From: Alnus glutinosa
Lineage: Eukaryota > Streptophyta > Magnoliopsida > Fagales > Betulaceae
Assembly (NCBI RefSeq): GCF_958979055.1
Contig: NC_084896.1
Span: forward strand, 1,488,001-1,552,000
Direction of reading: 5' to 3'
DNA: 64,000 bases
Below are positions 16,901 through 29,828 of this stretch, one piece after another (positions within the stretch are counted from its first letter, which is position 1; every line of letters begins with the position of its first letter). Below the pieces are notes generated by a model, which saw only the letters and a list, made by a program, of their open reading frames with translations, had not been told where the DNA came from and did not search any database. Position numbers and translations under genes: made by a program.

Positions 16901-18768
16901 TCTTCGGTGGTACTTGTACTTGTGAAGACAAGGGTGGTTGCATGCGTTCTGATAAGGGCCCGTGGAATGATCCAGATATTTTGAAGGTAACTAAAGTATA
17001 CTACTTAATGATTTTTCATTAAGTTATAATTTCCTAACTGGCTTTCTCAGCAACATATAACATAAGCAATAAATGATGGAGGATGTTATTTTGATAAGCC
17101 AGATGGTACAAAATGGTGAGGCCAAATGCACAAGGAAAACACTGTCAGGCATTGTAGAGAAGACAATCTCTGAAGATGAGAATGCATGGGCAAAGGTAGT
17201 GAGTTGGAGTTTTTCTTTCTTTCAACTTTTGGGGGTTTATGATCTTCTCTGAGTTTCACTATTAATGCCCTTTTTATTAATTGCCTAACACCTTTTTTCA
17301 TGTTATAACATGAAGGGGTACAATTCTTTCAACTCAGAACCAGGTGACTTGCAATGTCTGTCCCCAAGATTTTCAAGGGACTATGCAGAAGATCCAAAAC
17401 TCTCCCCTGTTCCTGAAGAAGTAAGTTTTCTGGACTTCCACCACATTCTGGTCATCCAAAACCATCTCCTGCTTAGCATGATGAAGATAATTAATTTAAC
17501 CATGTTGATCAACTTTAACATGAATGGTTGAGGATTATGCAGTAAAGGCTAGGAGAGCTAGTAGGAAACTTTTACAATCATTATACTTTCAAGTTGACTG
17601 GAAAATCTTCAAGTTTTGACACTTTTCAACTGATTAATGAGAATTCTGTGATACCTTTGTTGACTTGGTTCTTCCAAGCATCTCATTCTTATTTCACTTG
17701 TATTAAACACATAAGGGGTGGAATTTTTCCAACTTCATCTTGTTCACATAAACTGAAGTTACGCTCTATAATACCTAATTTTCTATCTCTGAGAAAATCT
17801 CTTGCAATTTGTATATAGATTGTTGCCTTGCTCCTCATCAGTTCATTAAAATCCTTTTGTACTCATTGCAGTCTCCCATCACCAGAAAGAGTGCCTATAA
17901 CGCCTTTGTTCCAATGGTTGACAAGACTGTGGATGCAGCTTGGTCAAAATCAGCACAAAATGATAAATTTCACCGTTCCAAAGGTACATAATTTGCCTCT
18001 TTGATACTCAAAATTTTGCAGACAGTTATCTGCTTTCCAAATAAGCAGTGTATTTGGAAAATTACTTCATTTTCTATTGCCACAGGTTGTTTCCCTGTGC
18101 ATGATTCTTGCAAGGCTCCTGTAGGAATAAGCTATCAGATTGTTAGTGGGATCATGGCCTTTGTTATGGGCATCGTCACTATGGTCCGCTTGACAAGGAA
18201 CATGCCAAAGAGACTTACTGAAGCAGCTTTTTATAGCAGCTCTGTTTACTATGATGACACCATGATTAAAGGCCATCGGTTGCCATCACCTGCTGCCATC
18301 TCCAGCAAGGAGCACATGTCAATGATGAAGCGCATGGCTGAATTGGAAGACAAGGTGAATGTTCTGAGCAACAAACCAGCAGTCATGCCGCCTGAGAAGG
18401 AGGAAATGCTGAACACTGCGCTAAGCCGTGTTGATGCCCTCGATCAAGAGCTATCCTCAACCAAGAAGGTATTACCTGATTTTCTTAAATCTTGGATTCT
18501 ATCAATGAAAATGAAGTTGTGATTTAGATAACCAAAGGTACTACTACTGCTTTTCTTTTTGCAGGCACTTGAGGATGCTCTTGTTCGACAGCAGGAGATC
18601 CTAGCCTACATGGAGAAGAAGAAGAAGAAAAAGAAGCTGGTATGTTACTAAATCTCTGATGTGCCTTACCAGTCCCAGTTGCACACATTTCATATCTGGT
18701 AGAAAAGCTTTCATTTTTTTAAGTTTTTTGGACTGTGATTGCAGAACCCATTCAGCTGGGTGAGGTGA
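13911..18768 (+). CDS. SFH: Sec14-nodulin domain phosphatidylinositol transfer protein, SFH type (14 exons, 597 aa)
   Basis: Proteins of this class exchange phosphatidylinositol and phosphatidylcholine and help set polarised phosphoinositide signalling at membranes. Exons: 13911-13953, 14847-15108, 15200-15299, 15515-15781, 16317-16394, 16479-16580, 16666-16715, 16887-16986, 17103-17195, 17316-17420, 17872-17983, 18086-18468, 18565-18639, 18745-18768. Sum 1794 nt, in frame. A basic N-terminus (KKKAINAST) leads to a CRAL-TRIO N region (about 85-135, [17 protein letters not shown]), the Sec14 lipid-binding domain (about 140-320, [38 protein letters not shown]), a hydrophobic segment ([17 protein letters not shown]), a coiled-coil-like stretch and a nodulin-type tail with seven lysines (583-589). 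Intron 5 uses a GC donor (16395-16396). It lies tail to tail with its paralogue at 20428-27534. Confidence 0.94.
15340..15450. repeat. Short dispersed repeat, intronic copy
   Basis: This copy, in intron 3 of Sec14-nodulin gene 1, reads CAAAACAAAAACATTAACAA, then CAAAACTACTTTCAC, then TATGTCACATCAGAACA and ends GCATTAACAAACG. The same ordered words occur near 19115-19275, 29655-29825, 40300-40460, 52425-52575 and 61860-61990, and partly near 53400-53475. The unit is about 110-160 bp with no ORF. Class unknown. Confidence 0.65.
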
Positions 18769-20427
18769 TAGGCGCTGTTTGCTGTGCTATGCTCCAAATA
18801 AAAACTTGAAAATTAACTGTAAGTTGGTGGCTATGTTGGTTTTCTGCCCATGGATGCTGTTTACTGCATTCATTGGATGATTCATGTTTGCTTTGTCCAG
18901 TATTTAACTCAAAAGGCTTTTGTATATCAAGAGTGTGTCATCCTGTCATAATTGTGTATATTTTGAATAAATATTATCATCATGTTAGTTTTATGCAAAA
19001 CTTCATGGATTTTTGCTGTTTTGATTTAATGCAAAAGTTTCCCCTATTCTGATCAAAAGAAGGCAAAATAAAAAAAAATCCACTGCATAAGTTTGGCTAT
19101 TGCCTATGTTTATTCTGTTTTCAAGATAAATATATCAACAAACAACTCATAACACAAAACACTCTTCAAAACACACACAAAAAAAAAAAATAGTTTTACC
19201 TTTGTATCACACAGGAACACTTATTCAAACCAAAAACTAGAAACACTCCCCAAAATACATTAACAAGCGTAGACAAGTTTGTCTTGGTTCTTGGGTTGGT
19301 AAGGACAAGTCATAATGTATTTTGTCTAGAGTAATGTATTTTCATGTCAGTTGCTTGAAAAAAAAAAAAAAAAAAAAATTAAAGTTGTAATGACCTAGAG
19401 AAAAATGATAACTACATCTGCGCTATCACCACAAAATGACTAGTCAATTTAGAGATTTCCTAGAATCACTTATAAACCCCAGTTTCACCTAGTAAGTAAG
19501 CAGTGTGGGACTTAACACTCATGAGTGCCTTTATAAACTACCACCTTTATTTGGACTACACATCTTTTCAATATGAGATTAAGGTGTTGCAAAAGCTATT
19601 TAAAACACAGCACGTCAGTTGGTGTAAAGAATAACATTACTCTTTTGTCTACTTTGCTTATTTTCTCGGATGAATTGGGGGATTAAATTCTCAATATTTT
19701 GGGAATGCTAACTCATCATACAAGTAGGAGTGGTATTGCCTGCCTTTCACTAATGCTTATGGTATAATATCGTGACCCAATAATAAGAATTTTCAGTTTG
19801 TTTTTGGAATGCTTAGAGTAACTTGCCGTGATCATCACACTAACCTCTCCTCTTCCCCCTTCTCCCAACCCAAAAAAGGAAAAAGACAAAGTTACCCTTC
19901 CCAGAAGATTTAAAGGTCGTTTCCCTCCTATTCTCCAAACAGATCTAATAAAATATATGTTATAACAAAACAAAAATTCTCAGGATCTTATTCATTGTCC
20001 CATATTGTCTACACACTTGATAGATTCGAATCTTTAAGGATTTAATGAACTGTTTTCTGAAATAAAAAGTTGGTAGTTTTTCGAAATTACCCTCCTTAGC
20101 TTAAACTTAAATAAAGTAATATTGGAAACTTTTCAAATATTACTCTCAAAGTCTCAAGGCTCCAAAGATACAAACTCACTGTAGTATCAAAGTAGATAGT
20201 AGATTCACAGATATGAAAACTCTTTGGTTACGAAGTCCCACTCATTCCAAACATTACATGGGAGGCATTAGACTGTAAAAATCAAACTGGAGAGGCAGTC
20301 TCAGAAAATCCAATGCCTCCTTATCTTTTTACAACAAGGTCTGATTCTTGATAGACACACTGTCTAAGATTTCGTATCCGTTGCAAGATCAAACAAATCT
20401 TCTGCAGTACCTCATCAGCAAAACATC
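18769..20427. other. Spacer between convergent Sec14-nodulin genes
   Basis: Begins with the 3' UTR of gene 1 (AATAAA-like signals at about 18797-18802 and near 18966) and ends with the 3' UTR of gene 2. Between them are a copy of the dispersed repeat (about 19115-19275), an A run (about 19359-19378) and AT-rich DNA. No ORF with recognisable similarity. Confidence 0.6.
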
Positions 20428-20954
20428 TTACCAGCATAACTTCTTTTTCTGATTTACATGACAAAAAAAAAACAAAAAATCATCCGTAAATTCCATTGAT
20501 CAAACAAAAGATTACACAACAAACAAGCCTATGTATATACATATGTACGTATAGAGATATGATACGTTTACGACCTTTGTAACAATTTTTTTTTAAAAAA
20601 AAATCAACTATTGAATATGTAGAACCCACATGTAGGAAAACAGATTCAATAGTTAATTTAAAAAAAAAAATAAAATAAAATAAAATAAAATTGTACAAAG
20701 ATTGTAAACGTATCATATCTCATATGTAGATATTAAGATAAATCCGTCAACCTACCCGCAACTTGGCTTCCTCTTGACGGTCAATGTAAGCAAGCAATTC
20801 TTCTTGTCTCATTAAAGCTTCATGCAGAGCCTGATCAGAAGCAAGCACACAATCAACACATGAATCTTTTGAGAAACGCAGTCGACTAATAAATGTGTAA
20901 AGAATGTGTATGCTGTTATCTTTAAATAATCCAAATGCACCGAAAGAAAGAAGT

Positions 20955-20985
<31 letters not shown>

Positions 20986-23900
20986 AATGCATGCATAGTG
21001 AGACACTACACAACTGCAAGTCAAGAATCGAGATATTATGCACATACATCAAATAGTACATGACGATAAGAAGAATGCAAAAAGAATTGTATACAGCCAG
21101 TTGTCTTTTCTTACACAAATAAAATAGAACTCTTGGTGAACCATATTATAGCATTAGAAGGGGAAAAAATGGTTATAAGGCATATTAAACGCTTGCTATC
21201 ATTTCACGTCCCTTCAAATCCGAGCCAAAATTACAAGGCATATTATAGCATTAGCTTAATGATGAAGCAAAAATATGCCACACGTGACACAAAAAGAAAT
21301 GAAAATGCTATGCAGTATTTCCACAAAAGCTTCAAGTCAGACTCAAATCCCCTCCATAGGATGCTCCCAATGTACATGGCAACCATCAATTGCATGTTGT
21401 GCTCACCTTTGAAATGTGAGTCTACCTGTAATGGACAGCTGCAATGTGCACTGAGCAATCCAGTGACTCGAGAGTATCTCAACCCCTACGACTACACATT
21501 ATTATCATTGACTGGTGAAAGGAATCAACAGTAATACTCCTAATGCTTTGTAGAAAAATACTTTGCGACTAGCTATTTTACCTTTTTAGTCGCAATTAGT
21601 TCTGCCTCCAGGGCATCAACACGACAAACAGCAGCATTAAGCAATTCCTCTTTCTCATAAGGCATCTCAGATGGCTTTGATTGAAGTGTATCCACCTTCT
21701 CTTCAAGCTCACCCAGCCTCTTCAGCATAGAAGACAGGAGATCTGCCTCTTTGTAAGCTGGAGTTGGTGAAGGGGGGCGAAACTCCTCTTTTTCTGTTGC
21801 ATCAATAGTGATTGCAGGAATATTTTTCTCATGATTAGATTGGGTTTCAGGAAGCTTCTTCATCACACGACCAGCCACTGAATGGAAGAGAGCGAAAAGA
21901 GTCATAAAGAAGGTCATAAGCGCCGCCAAAACCCGAGCACGAATCCCTTCAGGAGTCTTTTGTGTTCTAGGTAGGGGAAGTGTCCCTGCATAGGAAAATT
22001 AAGCCTCTTATGCATATAATACTGAGTCCACAAGGAAAAGAAAAAGATCAATCAATGTTATCAAGTCATAACCAAGATATAACTATATCATACCCCAGAA
22101 AACAATGGAGTCAAGTCAAAACATGCAAAGGGAGGGCATTGGGTAATTAGGTGCCACACTACAGAGCATATTTTAGAATTTTATTATACAAGTGGTGCCA
22201 TGTTTTATTAGAACAGCAACATGACCAGTATGTGATGCACTTGATATACTTATAAAGGCAACTTAAATCCAGGAAGATGGTTTATGTAACTGTTTTGTAA
22301 CATGCTAGCTTCACAGTCTCGTTGAGACTGCGGACAGGTAAATATAATAGACAAACAATACACCTAGACAAAACTTTCTAACCTTTGGAAGTACAAGGCC
22401 TCTGAAGGGATGCTTGCTTCTTCCAACTCGCATCAACTGCCTTGTCAACCATTGGAACATATTCATCATACCCTGGGAAGCTACCAGCAAAGCTTGTCTT
22501 TCCAACCACCTTAGCCTGCATATCCACGAAAATGAATTAAGAGAGTAAGCAAAATCTATGAAACAAGAGCAACTTTCATTATTTTGGATAGCATAATCAA
22601 TTCTCCGATATTGCCCAGTACACTACAAACATAAGTTATGGATTAGCAACAGAGTAAAGAAGCAAGGTTTGAGAGAAATAAAGCAAGAAACCAAAAAGCT
22701 ATATAACCATTTCCAAACTGACCAATCTGTAAATCCAAAACCAGAATTTGATAGGGAAACTCTCCCAAGGTACAATTGTCATTTTACTTCAAGCAAAATA
22801 AATATCGTTGCACTACCCGAAATCATCGACCAAAAACATTGATTCTGTTATCATAATCATAGATTCAGAAACCTACTTCTTCACGAACAGGAGTCAATCG
22901 AAGGTTTGAATAACTCTTAATTGCTTTTGGGGACGTGATGTCTTCAGCTTCAGATCCTGATTCAGCAGTGGACGTATCACTACCTCTTAACTGCTTCAAG
23001 AAGTGACAAGGAAAAAATGTGACAACTCTTAGAGACATCAGAAAGAAAGTGAAATATGGATCCATCTATAAGAACTGGTGAATCAAAAAGTAATACCATT
23101 GGGTACTGTGGTTTCGCATAAGCAACAACCTTCCCCTCACTGTTTAAAACTTTCACAACCTGCCTGGCACGCCTTGCTTCACCATTAAGAACCATCTGCA
23201 GCAATGCGTGCACTCAACCAATTTTTTCTCAATCACAAAACATGAAGTACAAATGATCAACTAAAAAGCCAATTTGGCAGCAGTGAAACCTAAATAGAAA
23301 TCCAGAGGCTAAAATATAACCTTTAGTATGTCAGGGTTTTTCCAGGGCCCCTTGTCAGAGCGGAGGCAACCTTCCTGATCTGAACAGGTACAGCTACCAC
23401 CCAGAAATTCAGGCAGCTCACTGCATAAATTGCAAAGATTTCCATAAGTTTCAAAACATATTAGTGCACTATTATGAAAGGAAGATAAGAAAACATTACA
23501 ACCAAAATATCAAACCTAGAGTACCTGGCATCGATTATCTCAAGCAATTTGTTCTGGTATTTGTTTCCAAGAACCTAGAATGATTCCAAATAAAAACAAA
23601 ATTTTATTGATAAGCAACTCAGTTTGGCAAGTCAACAGCCTTACAGTACATAATGCTTTGAACCTAAGAGAAGAGGGGAGAAAAAAAAAAGCATACATGA
23701 ATCTTGGAAGTTGTCTTGGGATCTAGAAAAGTCTTTACAGTGTTCCATAGTAGCCTAAATCCAGGGCCAGCATTGATGATAAACATTTGGCAAAGAGTCT
23801 GCATAATTAAGAAATACCATAATCCAAAACTGACATTAGAACTCAATTTTTGTTCAGATGATTAATACTAAATCAGTAAAGAAATAATAAAAATGTCATA

Positions 23901-26900
23901 TCGAAAAAAAAAGGAGACTGCATACCTCCGGATAATTGTCACCATCAATCTTCTGCAGCCGCATGACGAGTTCCCGTGCAGACTTTGTAAAGTTCTTAAA
24001 GCCCTGAATGATTAAATATTAGAAAGAACATATAAAGAACAATTAGAAATTTCAATTTCAATAATTAGATAAAGAAAGAACATTAAAGCCATGAACTCTG
24101 CAATCTGCAGCAATTATCTACAGGCTACATACCACGCCTTGAACATCTAAGATTGTAGTGCTTGAATCTATGTGCCTCTTTGCAGCAATGGTACAAGCTG
24201 GAAACTTTAGTGCAAAGCTTTTCTCAAACTCCTGCACATGGTATTTCACATACCGATCCATTGTTGTAACTTGCATAAGTTTGTTAGGATCAACTTTTCC
24301 CAGTCTTTCAATGTAAACAGGTCTTCCCTCCTTGTCCACACCATGATGACCATGAGGATAATGCTTCAAAACTTCATTTAACTCTTTGAACTCAAAATCC
24401 TGATGAAAATATCAATATGGTAAATATGGTGAAAATATAACTACTAGGCATTGAAGCAAAAATCAACTCTAATTACCTCCATGATGGTGTCAGCACCGAA
24501 TTCCCTCCTCCACTGAAGCATATCAGCCCACATATGCTTTGCTTTTTCAATATCGAACTTCCTTGCTTTCAAAAACCTGTGAGTAATGTAATCCTTCAGA
24601 ATGTTACCATTTACATATTTTAAAACAAGAGAGAAGAAAAATCATAAACATCATTGAGAAAAACAGTGACGATGCCATCAACCAATATCAAAATAAAAGC
24701 ACGGGGATAAGCAAAAAGAGACATGCTAGAATGTAATCTTGTCAAAGAATAATAACATAAAGGGGGAAACTTCACAAAACCCTGCATACTTCATGTATGC
24801 TTAGGGGCGCCTTTACGCTTGTTATAAACTTCTTTGCTTACCTATAAAAAAAACAAACTTCATAAAACCCCTTGAACTTCCATGCGTTTTGAAATTACCC
24901 CCCTAAAGTTCAAAAACTCTTAATTTTGACCATCCAACTTCCAATTTGATGCATTGTCCCCCTCCGTTAGGATTTACCTTGAAAATGATGAAAATACCAT
25001 CATTTTTTTTTTCACTTAATAATAATAAAAAAAGTAAAACGAAAAAAAATGGGTCTCTGACCCGTGGGTCACTCGTGACGACCGTTGGGTCACCCTTTTT
25101 TTTTAAAAAAATAAAATAAAATTTGTAAGTTTTTTTAATTTTAAATTTGAAAATTTTAAAAGTTTCAAGGGCATAAAGGTCATTTCATCCCCTTTGCCGT
25201 CTGATTTAACGTCAAACCCTAACGGACGGGGACATTGCATCAAACTAAGAGTTTGATGGAGGAAATTGAGAATTTTTGAACTTTAAGTGGGTAATTTCAA
25301 AACGCATGGAAGTTCAAGGGGGTTTTGTGAAGTTTCCCCTAACATAAAAAGATTTCAAAGACAGCTGAGTTGAACATCTCAAAATTTATAGGAGCAGCAA
25401 AATCCAAGACGAGGCGGCACATTCAGGAGGCAAGTAAAAAGCCATAAAAAAAATATGTGAGTATATATATACTTCTTCCATCTTGAATGATGCATATATT
25501 TGAACTGAGGTGAAAAAAAGAAGACCCCGTTGAATCCTATGCATCTAATTAAAAGAGAGAATCATAGAGGCACTAAAAAACATCCAGAAGAACTTGTAGG
25601 CATATGAAAATATAAACTATATAAGATGATAGATAGAGCACCTCAACATCATATGGTAATCATCATGTTTTTCTGGTAGCAGTTCATCCAAGAGAAGCGA
25701 TTGTCGAAATACATCAACAGCCTTAAGCTCCTCTACATCCCTAACATCCTCAATGGAAACAGAGCTGACCCGGCCATCACTTTTTCTTCGACTGCTCTTT
25801 TTCTTGAGAGAGTGTTTAAATTTGGTAGATGCACTGATTGCTTTCTTTTTCAGAGACCCAATTCTAGTCCTCCTTTCATCCTCAGAGTTCTCAAAATCAG
25901 ATTTCCTTTCTTTTCTCTCATCACTACCAGAAAACCCTTCAAAGCCTGCCATAAAGGAACGTCAGAAAATGTCAAACTACAAATGACAAATATAAAACTT
26001 GAACATATAAAGGATATGCAAGGAAGCTACATTCTCTGTCAGCAAAACTGGCTCTTTTAAGCGTTGAATTTCCATACTTTAAGCTATTTAGCTGAAACTT
26101 CTATAAACAATATTGACACTGATATTAAATGTTTGAAGCTTTCAAAATCGAAAGGGATCAACTTCATGAAAGGGATCAACTTCATATAACTCCGCATCAT
26201 CTCACAGCCATTACAGCCACACCACACATCATACCATCTAATCACCTCAAACCCAAAAAGAAACAAAAGTGAAATTACACCATTCGCATACTCACGGCCA
26301 TAGTCATAAACATTTTTTTTTTTTTTTGATAAGTAAGAAGATTTTATTAAAAAAGCGTAAAGCGCCCTAAGTACACAGGAAGTATACAGAGGAACAGCTC
26401 AGCTAGCCCACAAAAACAAAGAAAACCCAAAAACAAAGAGAGGCCCCAAAAACCCAAAGGTAAGCCCCCAACAAACACCCAAGAAACAAAAGAAGCAACC
26501 CACACACCCAACAATCACCCAACAAACAAAAGAAGCTCCCCAACTACAAAAACAACCCCTACCAAGCACCCAAACCTACCCCGAAAGCCCCCAAACTAAA
26601 ACTCCCTACATCATAACATGATTTTAGCTTTTAGGAATCCTTATATTAGGAAGTCTAAATAATCATTTATTAATTAAATTAGTCAACTCTGAATTTAAAT
26701 TTTACTCCTTTTGATAACAGGGGAAAGGGGAAATGGGATAAAGTCACAACACATCAGAGAAATTTTAAGAGAAAGAGGTAGACAGAGACAATCTTACAAG
26801 CTTGATCCAACACATTTCTTCAAAAGGGCCTATCTCTTGAAGAGAGGGAGGAGCTTATAAGGCCATCTCACTTCCTAGGAGCTTATGAGGGAGGAGCTTA

Positions 26901-27534
26901 TAAATTTTACTCCTATGCAAGCAATTTCTGCATCAAGATCCACTACACTTCCTAGGATATTACACCGTATGGTCATTCAATTTCTCTTCTATAAATAAAT
27001 ACGGATGCCATATGGCCTATTTATCAATCAATGAAATAACATATTATCTATAGGCTTTTGGAGTTCTAATCTCCTGGAAATGATCAATTTATGGAGGGCT
27101 CATACTTAAGTGATCAATCTTTTCACTATTCTTCACTAATTTATTCGAATTTCGAAAGAACCTTAGGGTCCTATCGCCATTAAACCATATTCACTTACTA
27201 AAATCACTCTTTAAACAATTTCTTTGATAAAATTGCATTTGATTCAAAAAAGATTCATACAGGTTTTCTAAATATTTCATACATTTCACTGTTTGGGACC
27301 CCAAAAAAACAAAATCATTCATTCACCTCCAAAGTCTTTTTTTTTTGCTCATTCTCACTAACTCACCAAAAAAAAAAAAACAAAACAAAACTCCTTATCT
27401 TTTCCCCAAGTTTTCTTAGCAACCAAACAAAGAAGTCAAAGCGAAACCCTAAAAACCCTACCAAACCAAAAAGATTGACAGAACTGAGAAAGACACTCAC
27501 AAGGCCTGGCGAACCGGTCCAGCGGGCCCGACAT
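20428..27534 (-). CDS. SFH: Sec14-nodulin domain phosphatidylinositol transfer protein, second copy (14 exons, 626 aa)
   Basis: Paralogue of the gene at 13911-18768, same lipid-transfer role expected. Exons (minus): 27501-27534, 25642-25945, 24477-24576, 24133-24399, 23926-24003, 23697-23798, 23525-23574, 23321-23420, 23097-23195, 22877-22990, 22383-22515, 21582-21985, 20756-20830, 20428-20448. Sum 1881 nt, in frame, all GT-AG. Exon sizes 100, 267, 78, 102, 50, 100 and 75 equal those of gene 1. [12 protein letters not shown] starts the protein; the Sec14 domain carries [14 protein letters not shown] and [20 protein letters not shown]; a hydrophobic helix ([13 protein letters not shown]) precedes a heptad-like region and the final exon gives KKKLCW. 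A five-codon uORF lies in the leader (27575-27592). Intron 1 holds a LINE tail and intron 2 a Mutator-like MITE. The last exon is only 21 nt and was placed by analogy with gene 1. Confidence 0.93.
20955..20984 (+). repeat. G30 homopolymer in an intron of Sec14-nodulin gene 2
   Basis: Thirty consecutive G on the plus strand (C on the transcript), between the exons ending at 21582 and starting at 20830. It could form G-quadruplexes on the non-transcribed strand, and its length is likely variable or assembly-sensitive. Confidence 0.9.
24762..25339. mobile_element. Mutator-like MITE in intron 2 of Sec14-nodulin gene 2
   Basis: Flanked by exact 9-bp repeats TAACATAAA (24753-24761 and 25340-25348). 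Long terminal inverted repeats begin GGGGGAAACTTCACAAAACC on the left and, reverse-complemented, GGGGAAACTTCACAAAACCC on the right, and share CTTGAACTTCCATGCGTTTT further in. The left repeat is interrupted by about 80 bp (near 24785-24865) absent from the right repeat. No coding capacity. It sits cleanly between exons, so splicing need not be disturbed. Confidence 0.85.
26310..26640 (-). mobile_element. LINE 3' end in intron 1 of Sec14-nodulin gene 2
   Basis: A T15 run at 26311-26325 followed by GATAAGTAAGAAGATTTTAT is the complement of a plant LINE 3' terminus (AATAAAATCTTCTTACTTATC then poly-A). The following C/A-rich stretch up to about 26640 fits an untranslated 3' region; no reverse-transcriptase ORF is visible. 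The inner boundary is uncertain. Confidence 0.65.
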
Positions 27535-28140
27535 TCTCACGCAAATCGACGCAAAGAAAGCTCCGATTGATCAGTCAATGAAAAGCCCGCATTCCGATCA
27601 GAAATCCCCGAGAAAGAGCACCGACAACCGGAAGCCGAGTCCGATCACCACCCGGAGACCACTGAGAACAATGCAGCACTACACAATACTCTTTTGAGTA
27701 GAAGCAAGTACCTCTTCACGGATAACGAAAAATATCAGATCAGATCGGACGGTGATAAATGCGTGGCCAGTGATACGTAACCGATCTGAGGGCCGTAACG
27801 GATCGCCGAGTTCGAGAGGAATTTATGTTTTTTTAGGAAACTAATCAAATAAATAAAATGGAATAAATAATCGCCGATTACCGACGGCGAGGAGAAGAGG
27901 AGGAAATATGTTTGGGGTTAGGGATGGTATTAAGGAGCCAAAGGGACGGGTGGGGCCCGGTGGGTTTAGAGCAGGATGGGATGTACACGTGGCGAGAGGG
28001 GACAGGTGCGGGTGCAGTGACCGATAAATGTGCCGGCCGTAGGTGCAAAGCATTTGTGTCGTATGGAATGGCGTTCTCGCTGCTCGCTGTGATTGAGCAA
28101 TGATTTGGTCACCGCCGGTGAGGAGCGCTGTCAGTGTTGC
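27535..28140 (-). promoter_or_regulatory. Leader and probable promoter of Sec14-nodulin gene 2
   Basis: GC-richer, CG-dinucleotide-rich DNA upstream of the ATG at 27534, in contrast with the AT-rich surroundings. The leader includes a very short upstream ORF (ATG at 27592, stop at 27575). No clear TATA box was found, so the transcription start is not placed. Small ORFs on both strands here have no recognisable product. Confidence 0.45.
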
Positions 28141-29828
28141 TGTGCTGGATTAATTATTGTTTTTAAATTAAATCAATGGAATATTAACAAAATTTTCTAA
28201 TTGGTTAGAGAAATATTCTTTTTAATTTAGTGTATATTAAACTGAGACATTAAATGTTGGGATTTAAAATATAAAAGTTTTTTTTTTTTTTTTTATAAAG
28301 TGCTGTTGCAGTATATGGTCAATAAAATTTGACAAATTAATTTAATTTTACGGGAATTGTCATACCTGAATATTTTTATTTTTCTCTAATAAAAATCTAT
28401 TTTGGATTGAGATATAAGAACCTTTTTTAAAAAATTAAAAATCAAGCAACCTCATAATTAGGTTGTAATGTTGACCTTTCTAGTTTCTCCTTATAATTTG
28501 AGGGCAGATACTATTTAGGCAAAATGAAAAATAAATGAAAAAGCCTTCTCTATTTTTAATAAATCATTCACATGTAAATATATTATTTGCTTGATTATTG
28601 GCGGAATGAAGGGCAAAAGCTGCAAAGAACTTTTATTGGTGACCCACATAGGGCTATTTTGACCCCTTTTTCTTCTTCTTTTTTTTTTTTCTTTTTTCTT
28701 TTTGAATTAGATCTCTCTTTTACCTTTTTCTTTTAGGCTTTTCCTACTTGGTTGATCTTTTGTTAATTTTTGACTCTCTTTACACTAGACAAATTTGGAA
28801 GCTAAGCACAGTGAATTACAGTTTGGTGTGCCTAATGTTAACCTTTTATCCTTCAAAAAGGTTAATTTATTTCATAGAATTGTAGGCAAAACCTAAGAGG
28901 TTATAAATAAACCTACATCTCTCTTAAAACGAAACGATTATACAAGCCAAAAAGTTTTCTAACTATATGTTAACTTGATAGCTATGTTTAAAACGTGTAA
29001 TTTTCACGTGCGTTTTAATACATTTTCTCTAACTCTGTTTATTAAATTAACATATGTTCTTAAAACACGTGATTCTTACATGCATTTTAGCATGTGATGA
29101 CTATCTATTAATCTTATTAAAAGAGCACGTGAGGATCGCACGATTTAAGGACAATGTCAATTTAATAAACTGAACTATAGAAACCAATTTAGAGAAAACT
29201 TTATCCAAGTCAAATAGCATGTCAATATTATAACAATCTAGATAAAACGTTAGCCATATCTGCACTTAAAATATCAAATCTCATCTAATAAAAAATTAAC
29301 ATGAAATTTAGTACTCAAAAATATAAATTATTTATCTTTGCAAATATGGCATCCTAGGAACCGACAATGGGTACAAGGAGTTTTTGACTTTTTGTCAATG
29401 AGGATATGCCATTGACTCATTCTACAAAGCATCTAATCAAACTTCAAGTTGTTGGATTCCTTCCAAATGGTTTACTTTATATATATATATATATATCTTC
29501 AAAGTTTGTAAGCTGTAGAGGCCAGCTAGAAAGACGACCAAAGTTTTTGCCATTGGTCAAACAACTGGAATTATTCTTAGATATGTTGCAGATTTAAAGG
29601 TTGTTGACAATAAAAGGATTACAGTTGCATTCGTCTGTTTTTTTTTTTTTTTGTTATGTATTTTGTCTTTTGTTTTCGGTTTTATATATATATAAAATAA
29701 CAAATACCTCAAAATACAAAATACTCATAAGACACTAAAAAATATTTTTCACTTTTATATCACATCAAACTACTTTTTCAAACAAAAAATAAGATTACCA
29801 CCAAAAGAAATTAACAAACATACCCAAT
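28141..29828. other. AT-rich spacer
   Basis: No gene. Includes T runs (28278-28294, 28680-28690), a repeat with alternating CACGTG/CGTGCG motifs (about 28990-29150) related to those near 2.4-2.7 kb and 50.6 kb, a short TA repeat (29480-29496) and a copy of the dispersed short repeat (about 29655-29825). Confidence 0.55.

Noticed and set aside
20747..21118. Minus-strand 123-codon ORF with a proline run
   Set aside because: The proline run is translation of the C30 tract in an intron; only its last part coincides with real exon 13 of the Sec14-nodulin gene.
21133..21534. 133-codon plus-strand ORF between Sec14-nodulin exons
   Set aside because: Lies within an intron on the opposite strand; protein has no recognisable domain and the region is ordinary intron.
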